DNA from: Spirosomataceae bacterium TFI 002
Lineage (GTDB): Bacteria; Bacteroidota; Bacteroidia; Cytophagales; Spirosomataceae
Direction of reading: 5' to 3'
DNA: 64,000 nucleotides
Assembly (NCBI GenBank): GCA_900230115.1
Contig: LT907983.1
Location: 5,316,774 to 5,380,773, forward strand
The notes below the pieces were generated by a model, which was not told where the DNA came from, ran no database searches, and saw only the letters and a list, made by a program, of their open reading frames with translations. Below are positions 42,909 to 52,559 of the stretch, one piece after another; the first letter of the stretch is position 1, and the number at the start of each line of letters is the position of its first letter. The position numbers and the translations under genes were made by a program.

Positions 42909-44029
42909 TGCATTTATACCTGCATATACCTTTTTGTAAACAAGCTTGCCATTATTGCGATTTCCATTTTAGTACCAATACTCAGTTAAAGACTGATGTT
43001 GTAAAAGCAATAGTGAAAGAAATAGTACTGCAAAAAGACTATTTGCCTTCATCCAAAATCAATAGTATCTACTTTGGTGGTGGAACTCCTTCCCTCCTAG
43101 TTGAATCTGAATTAGCATTGATATTTGAGGCAATATCTCAACATTTTATTGTTAAGGAAAATGCTGAAATTACGCTTGAAGCCAATCCGGATGATATCAC
43201 TTTACTAAGATTAAAGACTTGGGCCAGCTATGGCATAAATAGACTAAGCATAGGTATCCAAACCTTTGACGATGCTCAGCTCAAATTCTTAAATAGAGCA
43301 CACAATGCCACAGAAGCGGACCATTGTATCGCTATGGCTAGGGATAGTGGTATTGGAAATCTAAGCATCGACCTTATCTACGCAATTCATTCCAAATCAA
43401 ATGATATATGGAAGCAAAACCTTGAAAAAACCATTCAACTAGAGCTTCCACATGTTTCTGCCTATTGTCTAACGATAGAAGAAAAGACTGTTTTTGGCAG
43501 TCATTTAAAAAAGAAAAAGATTAACCCTGTTGACGATAAGTTTGCTGCTGATCAATTCGAACTATTACTTCAAACATTCGAAACAAACGGTTTGGAACAA
43601 TATGAAATTTCTAATTTTGCTCGAAATGGAATGTATGCCAAACATAACACTTCCTATTGGCAAGGCGAACCCTATTTAGGAGTTGGGCCAAGTGCACATT
43701 CGTTTGATGGAAAAAGCAGGCAGTGGAACGTTGCAAATAACCCAAAATACCTCAAGAGTATATTGAATGAAAAGGTACCTTTTGAACGTGAAGTACTTAG
43801 TAAGTCGGATCAAGTCAATGAGCTAATCATGACAGGTCTCAGAACGAAATGGGGCCTTGACTTGAGCAAAATTGAATCGATTGAACCTAATTTTTTAAAT
43901 ATTCAAAAGGAAGAAATAGAAATCCTGCAGCGAGAAGAGAAGATTTTCTTTGAAGATGGTAAAATACTGTTAACTACGAGGGGTAAACTTTTTGCAGACG
44001 GGATTGCTGCTTCAATATTTTTAGATTAA
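42908..44029 (+). CDS. hemW: HemW-like radical SAM heme chaperone / coproporphyrinogen III oxidase-like
   Basis: A 373-aa radical SAM protein. LYLHIPFCKQACHYCDFHF holds CxxxCxxC for the 4Fe-4S cluster, and YFGGGTPSLL is the SAM-binding GGGTP. YEISNFARNG and HNTSYWQGEPYLGVGPSAHS are HemW-family motifs. HemN itself has an extra N-terminal part and is longer, so HemW (heme delivery) is the better call. Confidence 0.88.
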   Translation: MHLYLHIPFCKQACHYCDFHFSTNTQLKTDVVKAIVKEIVLQKDYLPSSKINSIYFGGGTPSLLVESELALIFEAISQHFIVKENAEITLEANPDDITLLRLKTWASYGINRLSIGIQTFDDAQLKFLNRAHNATEADHCIAMARDSGIGNLSIDLIYAIHSKSNDIWKQNLEKTIQLELPHVSAYCLTIEEKTVFGSHLKKKKINPVDDKFAADQFELLLQTFETNGLEQYEISNFARNGMYAKHNTSYWQGEPYLGVGPSAHSFDGKSRQWNVANNPKYLKSILNEKVPFEREVLSKSDQVNELIMTGLRTKWGLDLSKIESIEPNFLNIQKEEIEILQREEKIFFEDGKILLTTRGKLFADGIAASIFLD

Positions 44030-44033
44030 AACA

Positions 44034-44060
44034 AAAAAACCGACCAAAGGCCGGTTTTTC
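44034..44060. terminator. Bidirectional terminator between hemW-like and bacilliredoxin genes
   Basis: AAAAACCGACC, AAA, GGCCGGTTTTT: an 11-bp stem with one mismatch, A- and T-rich on both sides, between converging genes. Confidence 0.8.
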
Positions 44061-44081
44061 AAAATCTATTCTTGACAAAAT

Positions 44082-44507
44082 TTATGCCTCAGCAGCACAA
44101 ACTTCATCAAACACAGCTGTAAGGTGCTGTCCGATCATATCTGCTGAACGACCTTCAATGTGATGTCTTTCTACAAAGTGAACCAACTCGCCATCCTTAT
44201 ACAATGCTATTGATGGTGAAGATGGAGGCATTGGGATGTGTTCACGCATTCTCTGCGTTGCGTCCATATCAAAACCTGCAAATACGGTTACCAAATTATC
44301 TGGCTTAAACTCCGAGTTGTTTACAGCTTGTAAAACACCTGGACGACAAGTACCTGCCGCACAACCACATACTGAGTTGATCACGATAAGTGAAGTGCCT
44401 TTTTGGTTTTCCATGAAATTATCGACATCCGCTGCTGTCAAAAGCTCTTTGAAGCCATTATTGGTCAATTCGGCTTTCATCGGTGCTACTAAATGTGGAG
44501 GATACAT
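44082..44507 (-). CDS. BrxA/BrxB-family bacilliredoxin
   Basis: A 141-aa thioredoxin-fold protein with the CGC active site (VINSVCGCAAGTCRPG), which removes bacillithiol from oxidised protein thiols. Not related to BREX phage-defense genes. Downstream of the SUF genes on the same strand, suggesting shared redox duties. Confidence 0.93.
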   Translation of the reverse strand: MYPPHLVAPMKAELTNNGFKELLTAADVDNFMENQKGTSLIVINSVCGCAAGTCRPGVLQAVNNSEFKPDNLVTVFAGFDMDATQRMREHIPMPPSSPSIALYKDGELVHFVERHHIEGRSADMIGQHLTAVFDEVCAAEA

Positions 44508-44540
44508 ATTGTTATTATTTATATTTTAAGCTATTGAATA

Positions 44541-44852
44541 CTACATAAATCCAAGTTCGAGCTTGGCCTCTTCGGACATCATGTCCTGGCTGTAAGGTGG
44601 ATCAAAAGTAAGTTCGATGGTGACATCACTTACTTCTTTCAATTCCCTTATTTTTTCTTCTATTTCAGTCGGAATCTGCTCCGCTGAAGGGCAAGAAGGC
44701 GAGGTTAAAGTCATCAAAACGTAAACGTTATTGACAGGAAAAACCTTGATATCATAAATCAATCCTAATTCCAAAACATCTACAGGAATTTCAGGATCAT
44801 ATACCTGTTTAATCTGCTCTCTTACTTTTTCTTTTAACTCTGTTTCAGTCAT
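44541..44852 (-). CDS. DUF59/MIP18-family Fe-S assembly protein (SufT-like)
   Basis: A 103-aa protein. VYDPEIPVDVLELGLIYDI and MTLTSPSCPSAEQIPTEIEE, with the conserved Cys, are DUF59 hallmarks. It helps mature Fe-S proteins. 4 bp after sufE in the operon sufS, sufE, DUF59, bacilliredoxin. Confidence 0.92.
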   Translation of the reverse strand: MTETELKEKVREQIKQVYDPEIPVDVLELGLIYDIKVFPVNNVYVLMTLTSPSCPSAEQIPTEIEEKIRELKEVSDVTIELTFDPPYSQDMMSEEAKLELGFM

Positions 44853-44856
44853 TTTA

Positions 44857-45291
44857 TTAATTCATTTCGTGGCTACTGTAAGCCAATGCGTACGTTTTCA
44901 TTTGTTTAACCATACTTGCCAGGCCATTTGAACGGGTTTGAGCTAAATGGCTCGCCAGTCCTACTTTGGCTATAAAATATGGCTCCGAATTGAGAATTTC
45001 TTTCGGTTCATGACCAGAAAATACATTTAAAAGCATGCTCACAAGCCCTTTAACGATAATAGCCTCGCTATCACCTTCAAAAAACACTTTGCCGCCATCC
45101 ATATATGCTCTTAACCACACAACGGATTGACAACCTTTTATGATATTCTCTTCTGTTTTAAATTCATCAGCTATTCCCGGTAGTTTTTTCCCAAGATCAA
45201 TGATGTACTCATATTTTCCTTCCCAATCATCAAAAAGATCGAAATCTTCAATTATTTCTTCTTGTTTTTCGTCTATTGTCATACTCCTCAA
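44857..45291 (-). CDS. sufE: SufE sulfur-acceptor protein
   Basis: A 144-aa SufE. Cys54 in NIIKGCQSVVWL accepts persulfide sulfur from SufS; GLASMVKQMK-like tail and RSNGLASM are family motifs. Start could be Met4. It lies 19 bp after sufS. Confidence 0.94.
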   Translation of the reverse strand: MRSMTIDEKQEEIIEDFDLFDDWEGKYEYIIDLGKKLPGIADEFKTEENIIKGCQSVVWLRAYMDGGKVFFEGDSEAIIVKGLVSMLLNVFSGHEPKEILNSEPYFIAKVGLASHLAQTRSNGLASMVKQMKTYALAYSSHEMN

Positions 45292-45310
45292 ACCTATTTT
45301 CGCTGCAAAT

Positions 45311-46534
45311 TTACAACAAAAACTTCTTTACTTTTTTGATACCTGCAACTAGCAGGTCTATTTCTTCTTTGGTATTGTAAACAGCAAAAGATGCCCTTGC
45401 TGTTCCCGGAATTCCAAATCGTTGCATTAATGGCTGCGTACAATGGTGTCCAGTACGAATTGCAATCCCTTGTTGATCTAGCATTATACCAATATCCTGC
45501 GGATGAATACCATCTATTGTGAAGGAAATCACACTCACTTTTTCTTTTGCAGTTCCTACGATTTGTAAGCCCTCTATCTCACTTAGTTTTTCAGTTGCAT
45601 ACGCCAAAAGCTCATCTTCATATGCTCGGATGTTCTTTTTGCCTAGTTTATTGATATAGTCAACAGCATTTTTAACTGCAATTACGTCTGCTATGTTCGG
45701 TGTTCCAGCCTCAAACTTATAAGGCAAATCATTGTAGGTAGTTTTTTCAAAAGTTACTTCTTTGATCATTTCACCACCGCCTCTCCAAGGGGGCATAGCT
45801 TCTAGCACATCTCTTTTACCATAAAGCACTCCCATTCCTGTAGGGCCAAAAAGCTTATGAGCTGAGAAAACATAAAAATCAACGTCTAGTGCCTGTACAT
45901 CTATATCTAAGTGGGAAGTAGCCTGAGCACCATCCACGATAACCTTCGCTCCTATTTTATGAGCCTTTTCAATAATCTCGGCAACTGGATTTATTGTCCC
46001 TAGCGAATTTGAAACATGAACAACAGAAACAAGTTTGGTTTTCTCGTTCAGCATTTTATCAAATGCCTCCATATCCAATTCACCACTATCGCTAATTGGA
46101 ATTATCTTGAGTACACATCCTTTTTCTTCGCATAGCATTTGCCATGGAACAATATTGGAGTGATGCTCCATTGTACTTATGATGATTTCATCCCCTTGCC
46201 CTATAAATTTCCTTCCATAAGTATTGGCTATCAGATTGATACCATCGGTAGTTCCATATGTAAAGATTACTTGATCAGTACTTTCAGCATTAATAAATTC
46301 TTTTAGAGACTTTCTGGAGTCCTCAAAAGCAGAAGTAGCTTTCTCGGCTAAAAAATGAATTCCTCTATGTATATTGCTATTGTAGTCGCCATAATAATGC
46401 GACAAAGCATCTAAAACCGTTTGAGGTTTTTGGGTTGTGGCAGCATTGTCAAAATAGACCAAAGGCTTACCATTCACACTCTGATGAAGTATTGGGAAAT
46501 CTTTTCGTATTGCTGCTATATCTAAACCTTGCAT
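45311..46534 (-). CDS. sufS: SufS cysteine desulfurase
   Basis: A 407-aa PLP enzyme: KPLVYFDNAATTQKPQTVLD at the start, VFSAHKLFGPTGMGVLYG with the PLP Lys, and AIRTGHHCTQPLMQRFG with the catalytic Cys in the short class II loop. It takes sulfur from cysteine and passes it to SufE. First gene of the SUF-related operon; sufBCD are not in the window. Confidence 0.96.
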   Translation of the reverse strand: MQGLDIAAIRKDFPILHQSVNGKPLVYFDNAATTQKPQTVLDALSHYYGDYNSNIHRGIHFLAEKATSAFEDSRKSLKEFINAESTDQVIFTYGTTDGINLIANTYGRKFIGQGDEIIISTMEHHSNIVPWQMLCEEKGCVLKIIPISDSGELDMEAFDKMLNEKTKLVSVVHVSNSLGTINPVAEIIEKAHKIGAKVIVDGAQATSHLDIDVQALDVDFYVFSAHKLFGPTGMGVLYGKRDVLEAMPPWRGGGEMIKEVTFEKTTYNDLPYKFEAGTPNIADVIAVKNAVDYINKLGKKNIRAYEDELLAYATEKLSEIEGLQIVGTAKEKVSVISFTIDGIHPQDIGIMLDQQGIAIRTGHHCTQPLMQRFGIPGTARASFAVYNTKEEIDLLVAGIKKVKKFLL

Positions 46535-46628
46535 TCAAAATTAGTATTGTTCGGTAAAAGAACACATCAACATATTTATAAGTTTGAGTAATGTGTAATT
46601 TCGTAGAATATTTAATTCATTTAGTAAT

Positions 46629-47135
46629 ATGAAGCATAATTTAGAGGAAATGTTTATCCAAAACATCTTGCATTCTTTTGATGAAAACTTGATTTGGATC
46701 GAAATAGCTGCCTCGAAACTCAGCGAAACTGATATTTGGGAAAAACCCAATGAACAGAGCAATAGTATTGGTATACTTTGTCAGCATTTGAGCGGAAATA
46801 TCACTCAATATATCATTGCTGGTCTTGGAAAAACACCTGATAAAAGAGCACGAATCTATGAATTTCAAAATACGCCCCAATTTTCTAGCTTAAGTCCTTT
46901 AGACCTATTGAAAAGCACTGTGGAAAATGCAAAAAGTGTAATTTCTGAATTAGACTTTACAGTTTTATACGAAGAAATCGCTGTACAAGGAATTAAAATG
47001 ACGGGATTTCAAATCTTACAACATGTCACTCAACACTTGTTTTACCACAGTGGTCAAATAGTGTATCTTCGTAAATTATTGAAAAACCAAGACTTGGATC
47101 TTTATGCTGGTAGAGATCTAAACAAATTGAATTGA
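46629..47135 (+). CDS. DinB-family protein
   Basis: A 168-aa four-helix protein with metal-type His residues spaced as in DinB/YfiT-like families: IGILCQHLSGN (first His) and LQHVTQHLFYHSGQIVYLR (second and third). Some members are thiol-S-transferases; the actual activity is unknown. It precedes the acetyltransferase by 6 bp. Confidence 0.85.
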   Translation: MKHNLEEMFIQNILHSFDENLIWIEIAASKLSETDIWEKPNEQSNSIGILCQHLSGNITQYIIAGLGKTPDKRARIYEFQNTPQFSSLSPLDLLKSTVENAKSVISELDFTVLYEEIAVQGIKMTGFQILQHVTQHLFYHSGQIVYLRKLLKNQDLDLYAGRDLNKLN

Positions 47136-47141
47136 GTCAAA

Positions 47142-47636
47142 ATGATTATTAGACAAGCCAATAAATCAGATTTAGCCGAAATAAAAGCAATCCTCAACGA
47201 CAATATTGCAAATACAACGGTCAATTTTGACTATGGTCTAAAGGACGACACCTACATGCAATCGTGGTTCAGTTATAAGCTGGAACACAAATTACCTATC
47301 GTCATTGCAGAAATAGATGGAAAGGTTGCGGGATATGCATCATATGGTCCATTTAGGCCTTGGGATGGTTATCGTTTTTCTATCGAACACTCTATATATA
47401 CTCATAATGACTTCCAGCGAAAAGGTGTAGGAAAGGCATTAATAGAAACGCTCATTCAGCAAGCAAAAAAAAGCGGATATAAAACTATGATAGGCTGCAT
47501 AGATGCAAAGAATATCAATAGCATACACTTTCATCAGAAATTTGGTTTTGATATAGTGGGCAAGTTCAAGGACATTGGGTACAAGTTTGATACTTGGCTG
47601 GATTGTGTTTTTGTGCAGTTGATACTGCAGGAATAG
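47142..47636 (+). CDS. GNAT-family N-acetyltransferase (phosphinothricin acetyltransferase-like)
   Basis: A 164-aa protein with IRQANKSDLAEIKAILNDN at the start and the acetyl-CoA loop DFQRKGVGKALIETLI, followed by NINSIHFHQKFGFDIVGKFK, as in the Pat/YncA group. The substrate is unknown. Confidence 0.9.
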   Translation: MIIRQANKSDLAEIKAILNDNIANTTVNFDYGLKDDTYMQSWFSYKLEHKLPIVIAEIDGKVAGYASYGPFRPWDGYRFSIEHSIYTHNDFQRKGVGKALIETLIQQAKKSGYKTMIGCIDAKNINSIHFHQKFGFDIVGKFKDIGYKFDTWLDCVFVQLILQE

Positions 47637-48249
47637 TCTCTGTTTTTATAATAAAGCAATTTGAATTGAGATAAATTCGTAAGTAAATCAAGATATAAAA
47701 TCCCCGTCAAAGAATAGCAACACATATACTAAAGGGCAGCATTTGCAAAAAAATCGTCACGGAGCAGTCTACAATTATATCAGCTTTTACTTTGTAAATT
47801 CTATCTTTTAAACCTATTCGAGAATTACTGGCGTCCGAGTAAATTTTAATATGAGCAAAAAGCTGCCAAATTCTGCTTGAATGGATGCTTTTTCTTCGAA
47901 CTACAAAACTACCCCCTCTTTCTACTCCGTTCGCTTTCCAGCGGGGAATTCATTTTTGCGAATCGTCGCACCGTTCAAAAAAAACGAACTGCAGCGGCAG
48001 ACCGTCAAAAAAAACTGCACCGCACGGGTGGCCCCGCCTGTAAACTCACACGTTCAAAATTCTGATAACGAATGTGTTCTAAATTAATAACGTTACTTAA
48101 GAATTTTGCTCGTGCTCAGGCAATACAGGCTGATATAAGGAATTCATTTTGTCAATTTTCTTCTCGGACGCTAGTATTAGAGAATCTATTTCCTATTCGC
48201 ATTTAAGCCTAATTCAAAGAGTTTTAGGAAATTGTTCTATTCAAATAAA
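47637..48249. other. Intergenic region with an odd GC-rich patch
   Basis: About 610 bp with no convincing gene. At 47940-48050 an abrupt GC-rich patch has two imperfect repeats containing CAAAAAAAAC followed by CTGCA-like sequence. Short frames across it have unusual composition and are not called. Confidence 0.5.
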
Positions 48250-48255
48250 ATAAAA

Positions 48256-48292
48256 AGAGGTCGATCAGGATTATTATTCCTGATCGACCTCT
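48256..48292 (-). terminator. Terminator of the 919-aa secreted protein gene
   Basis: AGAGGTCGATCAGGA and TCCTGATCGACCTCT form a perfect 15-bp stem with a 7-nt loop. On the minus strand it is followed by a T-rich run. Confidence 0.92.
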
Positions 48293-48311
48293 ATTAGCAT
48301 TGTAGCTAAAT

Positions 48312-51035
48312 TTACTTGGTTTTAACTATCCTTATAGGCACACAGAGTGATACAGTACAACTTGAACAACTTGCAGGCGGTGTAATTGCTACATCAGTAC
48401 TACAATTATTTACCTCATCTTGAAGCGTAATTGTAAAAGAACCACTTGAAATATCAAAACTTCCTGTTTGTCCGCTTGGTTGACCTACACTTCGGCCAGT
48501 GATATTAAGACCATTACCCGACATAGAATAAGTATTTCCTAATGCTCCAGAAGGTGTAAAACTAAATGAGAATTTATCGTCAGTTGGAATATCATCAGTA
48601 CCATTATTATCACAAAGTGTTACAACGCTCGGTACACTTATACTTTGATTCACCACTACATTGAATGTATCCACTGCTGTACAACCGCTTGCAAATGTGG
48701 CCAACAATATATAATTACCACTATTTGATATAGTAGCCGAATTGATATTTATAGAACTCGTGGATAAATGTGATCCATTAGGTAAAGTCCATAAATAGCC
48801 AGTGATCGTACCTGTGCTAGAACTTGAAGTTAGATTTATATTACTGCCAGAACATAAGCTGTCCGTGCCTGCGATGGTGACTTCAGTTGTAACGCCACCT
48901 TGGACAATAAAGGGACAACATAGACCTGTTACACAACCAGTTTCGTTATTAATATCAACTGTATATGAGCCAGGTAGAAGTACGGTTAATGTATTATTTA
49001 CTTCTCCTGAAATTGGTGCTCCGTTTAAATTCCATTGATATGAAGTAAATCCTGATGCAACGCTCAATGTTAACGAATCTCCTAAGCAAATATCGAACGG
49101 TACGCTAGAGCATGCCAGTGCATAGTCATCTTCACTAATAACTCCATTTCCTGGAGTAGAGTCAAGATCAGTTTGATCCGAGCCTGTAACTTCCGCTGAA
49201 TTGGAGATTACTCCTGAGCCTACAACTTTTACCGAAATACTTAAGGTAACAGTATCTATAGTAGACATCACACTCGCAATGTCCCAAATTCCAGTAATAG
49301 GATCGAAACTAGTGCCAGCAAATGCTGAATGACTCACGTATTGTGTTTCCACAGGAAGCTGGTCAAAAACCGTAACACCAGTAGCTGGAATACTCGGAGT
49401 TTCATTCACAAGGGTTAGCGTATATATGAGCGTATCACCAATTGCTGCCGTAGATGTATTAACCGTTTTCTTAAGATTTAAGTCAATACTACATGCTACA
49501 GGATCACATGGGTTGTTGGGATCACTCTCTGAGGCGTCAATTCGTCCATTACTGTTTAAATCCTCTGCTCCATCTAAATAGCCATCACCATCTGTGTCCG
49601 AAACGAGTGGATTTGTTTTAGTCAAAGGATCGCTGTCTGGAATGAAAATGGAGGGGTTGGTATATTTATTAGGAAAAGTAAGACCTATCTCGGTACCGTC
49701 CTGAATACCATCATTATCAGAATCAGCTAACAAGGGATTGGTTGGAGCAGTTAATGGTGTACCACCAAAAATTTCAACATAATCGGATAAGCCATCATCA
49801 TCTGTATCACCGTCAAAAGGATCCGTGAAGTAAACAGTTAACTCTTCCACGTCCGTTAGCAAGTCATTGTCATCGTCTAAGTCGCAATCATCGGGAATAC
49901 CGTCACCATCATTGTCTTGTAAATCATTTCCAACGCACTTATCTAAACAGTCGTAAACACCGTCTCCATCAGCATCTGTAGCAGTATATGCATAATATAC
50001 CTTCATACTAGCCAATACGCTAAGCGTAGCACTTACTGTCAACCTAATTTCGTCGAAACTCGATGATGTTTTAAATGATAAGGTTTGAATTGCAGAATTA
50101 CTCAATACGCTTGCTGAAACTAAAGAATTGTTTGCAGCAAAAGACTGTTTTAGTACCCCACTTTCGTAGGTTGAAATTTGAATATTAGCAAGTGCAGCTA
50201 AAGATAGAATACCAGATGAAGGTGAAATTACAAATCCGGCCTCGGTACCTGCTGGTTTACTACTGCCTGTATTTACTGCTATAGATCCACTAGAACCTAA
50301 GCCTACAGTTTGTGTAATAGTTGCAAATAGTGTAGTGTCGTTATTAATTACATTAGATTGACTACTTACAGAACAAAAGGCACAAATTCCACTAATACCT
50401 GTTCTACTACTCACTACAGTGGCTCCAGATGATGCTTTTGCTGCGACTATACAATTGCTTGGGCAACTTGTAGGTTCTTCAAAGGCATAATAAACTCTAA
50501 CCGTAGATAATAATGATAAAGTACTGCTTACAATAATTTGAATTTCATCAAAATCCGAGGTTGCCGTTATTCCTATTTTCTGAAGCTTGTTGGAACCACT
50601 TAATAAACCTAATGATACCAAGCCACTTGCCGTGGTACCGGATTGAACGAGTACGTTGTTCCTGTAAAGATTTATTGTCAATCCAGCTAACACATCAGCA
50701 CTGAGAATTCCACCGGCGGGCTGAATAACAAAACCTGCTCTGTATCCTGATGGATACCGATAGGTAGAGTCTTTGATAGAGAGTGCCGACCCACCTCCTA
50801 TCAAAGCAACGCCTGTTTGCAATTCCGCATAATTACTCAAGTTACCATCTATCGAATTTATAGATGAAGCAACCCCGCCAAGTAGATTTATTCCAGCCGT
50901 TCTCGACTGATTAATGAATACTCCGGCTCCCACAATGGGGTCGGAACATGTTCCATTATTTTCTAGTGTTTGTCCATAGGTTGACACTGAAAAAAAGATT
51001 TGTAAAAATAGGATTGTTTTGAAATATCGTAACAT
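48312..51035 (-). CDS. Large secreted surface protein with TSP type-3 and DUF11-like domains
   Basis: The start at 51035 (MLRYFKTILFLQIFFSVSTYG, a signal peptide) is preferred over 51071; about 907 aa. Order: two related domains of about 165 aa (about 25-195 and 205-355, each ending in DFDEIQI/SFDEIRL, then RVYYAF/KVYYAY); thrombospondin type-3 calcium repeats (DADGDGVYDCLD, DNDGDGIPDDCDLDDDND and more); a DUF11-like domain (KKTVNTSTAAIGDTLIYTLT); Ig/PKD-like repeats. It ends SLCVPIRIVKTK without a clear type IX sorting domain. Likely an adhesin or cell-surface protein. Confidence 0.85.
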   Translation of the reverse strand: MLRYFKTILFLQIFFSVSTYGQTLENNGTCSDPIVGAGVFINQSRTAGINLLGGVASSINSIDGNLSNYAELQTGVALIGGGSALSIKDSTYRYPSGYRAGFVIQPAGGILSADVLAGLTINLYRNNVLVQSGTTASGLVSLGLLSGSNKLQKIGITATSDFDEIQIIVSSTLSLLSTVRVYYAFEEPTSCPSNCIVAAKASSGATVVSSRTGISGICAFCSVSSQSNVINNDTTLFATITQTVGLGSSGSIAVNTGSSKPAGTEAGFVISPSSGILSLAALANIQISTYESGVLKQSFAANNSLVSASVLSNSAIQTLSFKTSSSFDEIRLTVSATLSVLASMKVYYAYTATDADGDGVYDCLDKCVGNDLQDNDGDGIPDDCDLDDDNDLLTDVEELTVYFTDPFDGDTDDDGLSDYVEIFGGTPLTAPTNPLLADSDNDGIQDGTEIGLTFPNKYTNPSIFIPDSDPLTKTNPLVSDTDGDGYLDGAEDLNSNGRIDASESDPNNPCDPVACSIDLNLKKTVNTSTAAIGDTLIYTLTLVNETPSIPATGVTVFDQLPVETQYVSHSAFAGTSFDPITGIWDIASVMSTIDTVTLSISVKVVGSGVISNSAEVTGSDQTDLDSTPGNGVISEDDYALACSSVPFDICLGDSLTLSVASGFTSYQWNLNGAPISGEVNNTLTVLLPGSYTVDINNETGCVTGLCCPFIVQGGVTTEVTIAGTDSLCSGSNINLTSSSSTGTITGYLWTLPNGSHLSTSSININSATISNSGNYILLATFASGCTAVDTFNVVVNQSISVPSVVTLCDNNGTDDIPTDDKFSFSFTPSGALGNTYSMSGNGLNITGRSVGQPSGQTGSFDISSGSFTITLQDEVNNCSTDVAITPPASCSSCTVSLCVPIRIVKTK

Positions 51036-51071
51036 AGCATTTAAAGATTTATATAAAAATGTGAACCACAA

Positions 51072-51406
51072 TTCGCATACCTACCAGATGCCAAATACCA
51101 AAGTTTGAACTGTTGGAATATAGAAATGAACGCAGGGATAAAATACTAGTGTATATAAATTTATCATGAATATTTTGGAGTATATATTCACAACAAATCC
51201 TAGTCATTATGGATAAATATTTATGAGATTAGAATTTGAAAAATAAACATTATTAAGCGGTAGCATTTCAATTGCTTAAACGTTTAAATAGATTTCCAGT
51301 CTATATTTTATTTGGATGAAGCTTTTCTTTAACTTAACTTTTCATCTTGAAATGAGCTAATACTTATTTCAAATTCCTGTCCCATGAAACTATAAACTTA
51401 CAGCAC
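51072..51406. other. Divergent intergenic region
   Basis: 335 bp between the secreted-protein gene and the AraC-type gene. AT-rich; it contains the palindrome TTAAACGTTTAA (51276-51287), a possible operator. No gene seen. Confidence 0.45.
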
Positions 51407-52468
51407 ATGAAGCATTTTAATTTTAATGCAAAAGACCCAACTACGTTCTGGAAAAATATTCTGCAACACCATGAAGTTTCTTCTACTCTTAATGAATTCG
51501 ATTTAAACGAAAAATTAGGATTTGGTCATTACAGATATAAGAAGATTGCTTCCAATATTCAATACATTCAGTTTCATATTAAACTGAATGAACCCATACT
51601 TTATAATTTCAAGGTAAGTGAATATGCGAAGAATTATAAGTTAATATTGTTCCACAAAGGCTCTTCAAAATCTGTTCGATTTCTAAATATCGATGCCAAA
51701 GAGAACTTTGAAAAGAATGTGTTTCAAATTGACAAGTTTGAAAACGAAAGAACTACCCATTCATGCCATCTCTTGTCCCAATTTAGTGACGTGCCGGACT
51801 TCGTAATTGAAAAAGATGAAATCTGCACATTTCATTTATTGTTTTTGGAACAAGATTGGCTCAATGAACTACTTCCAGATAATATAAATCTGAATTTTTA
51901 TAAGCCTGTATATAATAAGGATGCCACTTCAGAAATTATTGGACTCAATAGAGTTGTTTGTTTCGATAAGTTGTTCAATACGCTCAATACATTTCGTGAT
52001 AACCTTCACGATAATAAACTGGATAAGCTGGCCGACCTATTCAAAATACTTGGAGACTATTTTTTCGTAGTTAAGTTTCTCAAAGATTCTCCAGCACTAA
52101 AGAGTGCTAATATTGATGTAAAAGACTTCAAGAAATTAATTCTCATTGAGCGAAAGCTTAATCAAATTATCTATTCAAGCCCGCCTTCACTGAAAACTCT
52201 GTCAGAAGAATTTGGAATATGTAAAACTAAAATGTGTCTAGATTTTAAGGAATTCTATGGAAAGGGAATTCTAGGCTATTACAATGACCTAAAACTAAAC
52301 GCAGCAAAGGAGCTTCTAACGAGTAGTAGAGACAATATGAAAGAAATATCCGATACGCTCTCATTTTCTAGTCAAAGTAACTTCAATAAGTGGTTTAAGA
52401 AAAATACAGGAACTACTCCCCGACTTTTTAGAACTAGTCCAAAATTAAATTATTCCTTTACTACTTGA
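51407..52468 (+). CDS. AraC-family transcriptional regulator
   Basis: A 353-aa protein. The C-terminal 100 residues hold the double HTH: LKTLSEEFGICKTKMCLDFK and IKEISDTLSF-like MKEISDTLSFSSQSNFNKWF with KKNTGTTPRLFR. The N-terminal 230 residues form an unidentified sensor part. It is divergent from the secreted-protein gene, so it may regulate it. An IS element lies 91 bp downstream. Confidence 0.9.
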   Translation: MKHFNFNAKDPTTFWKNILQHHEVSSTLNEFDLNEKLGFGHYRYKKIASNIQYIQFHIKLNEPILYNFKVSEYAKNYKLILFHKGSSKSVRFLNIDAKENFEKNVFQIDKFENERTTHSCHLLSQFSDVPDFVIEKDEICTFHLLFLEQDWLNELLPDNINLNFYKPVYNKDATSEIIGLNRVVCFDKLFNTLNTFRDNLHDNKLDKLADLFKILGDYFFVVKFLKDSPALKSANIDVKDFKKLILIERKLNQIIYSSPPSLKTLSEEFGICKTKMCLDFKEFYGKGILGYYNDLKLNAAKELLTSSRDNMKEISDTLSFSSQSNFNKWFKKNTGTTPRLFRTSPKLNYSFTT

Positions 52469-52559
52469 AGCCTTTTTGAGTCGTAGCAAATGCTCACTTG
52501 ACAAGCGATCTCATCGAAAGAGATACGGAATTGACGCAAAAAGCTTGAAAAAGGCATAA

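Noticed and set aside
44082-44507. BREX defense gene by name (BrxA/BrxB)
   Set aside because: This is a bacilliredoxin with a CGC motif; there are no PglZ, BrxC or PglX neighbours.
47881-48087. Small plus-strand frame in the GC-rich patch
   Set aside because: Odd composition, overlapping alternative frames and no start signal; more likely non-coding.
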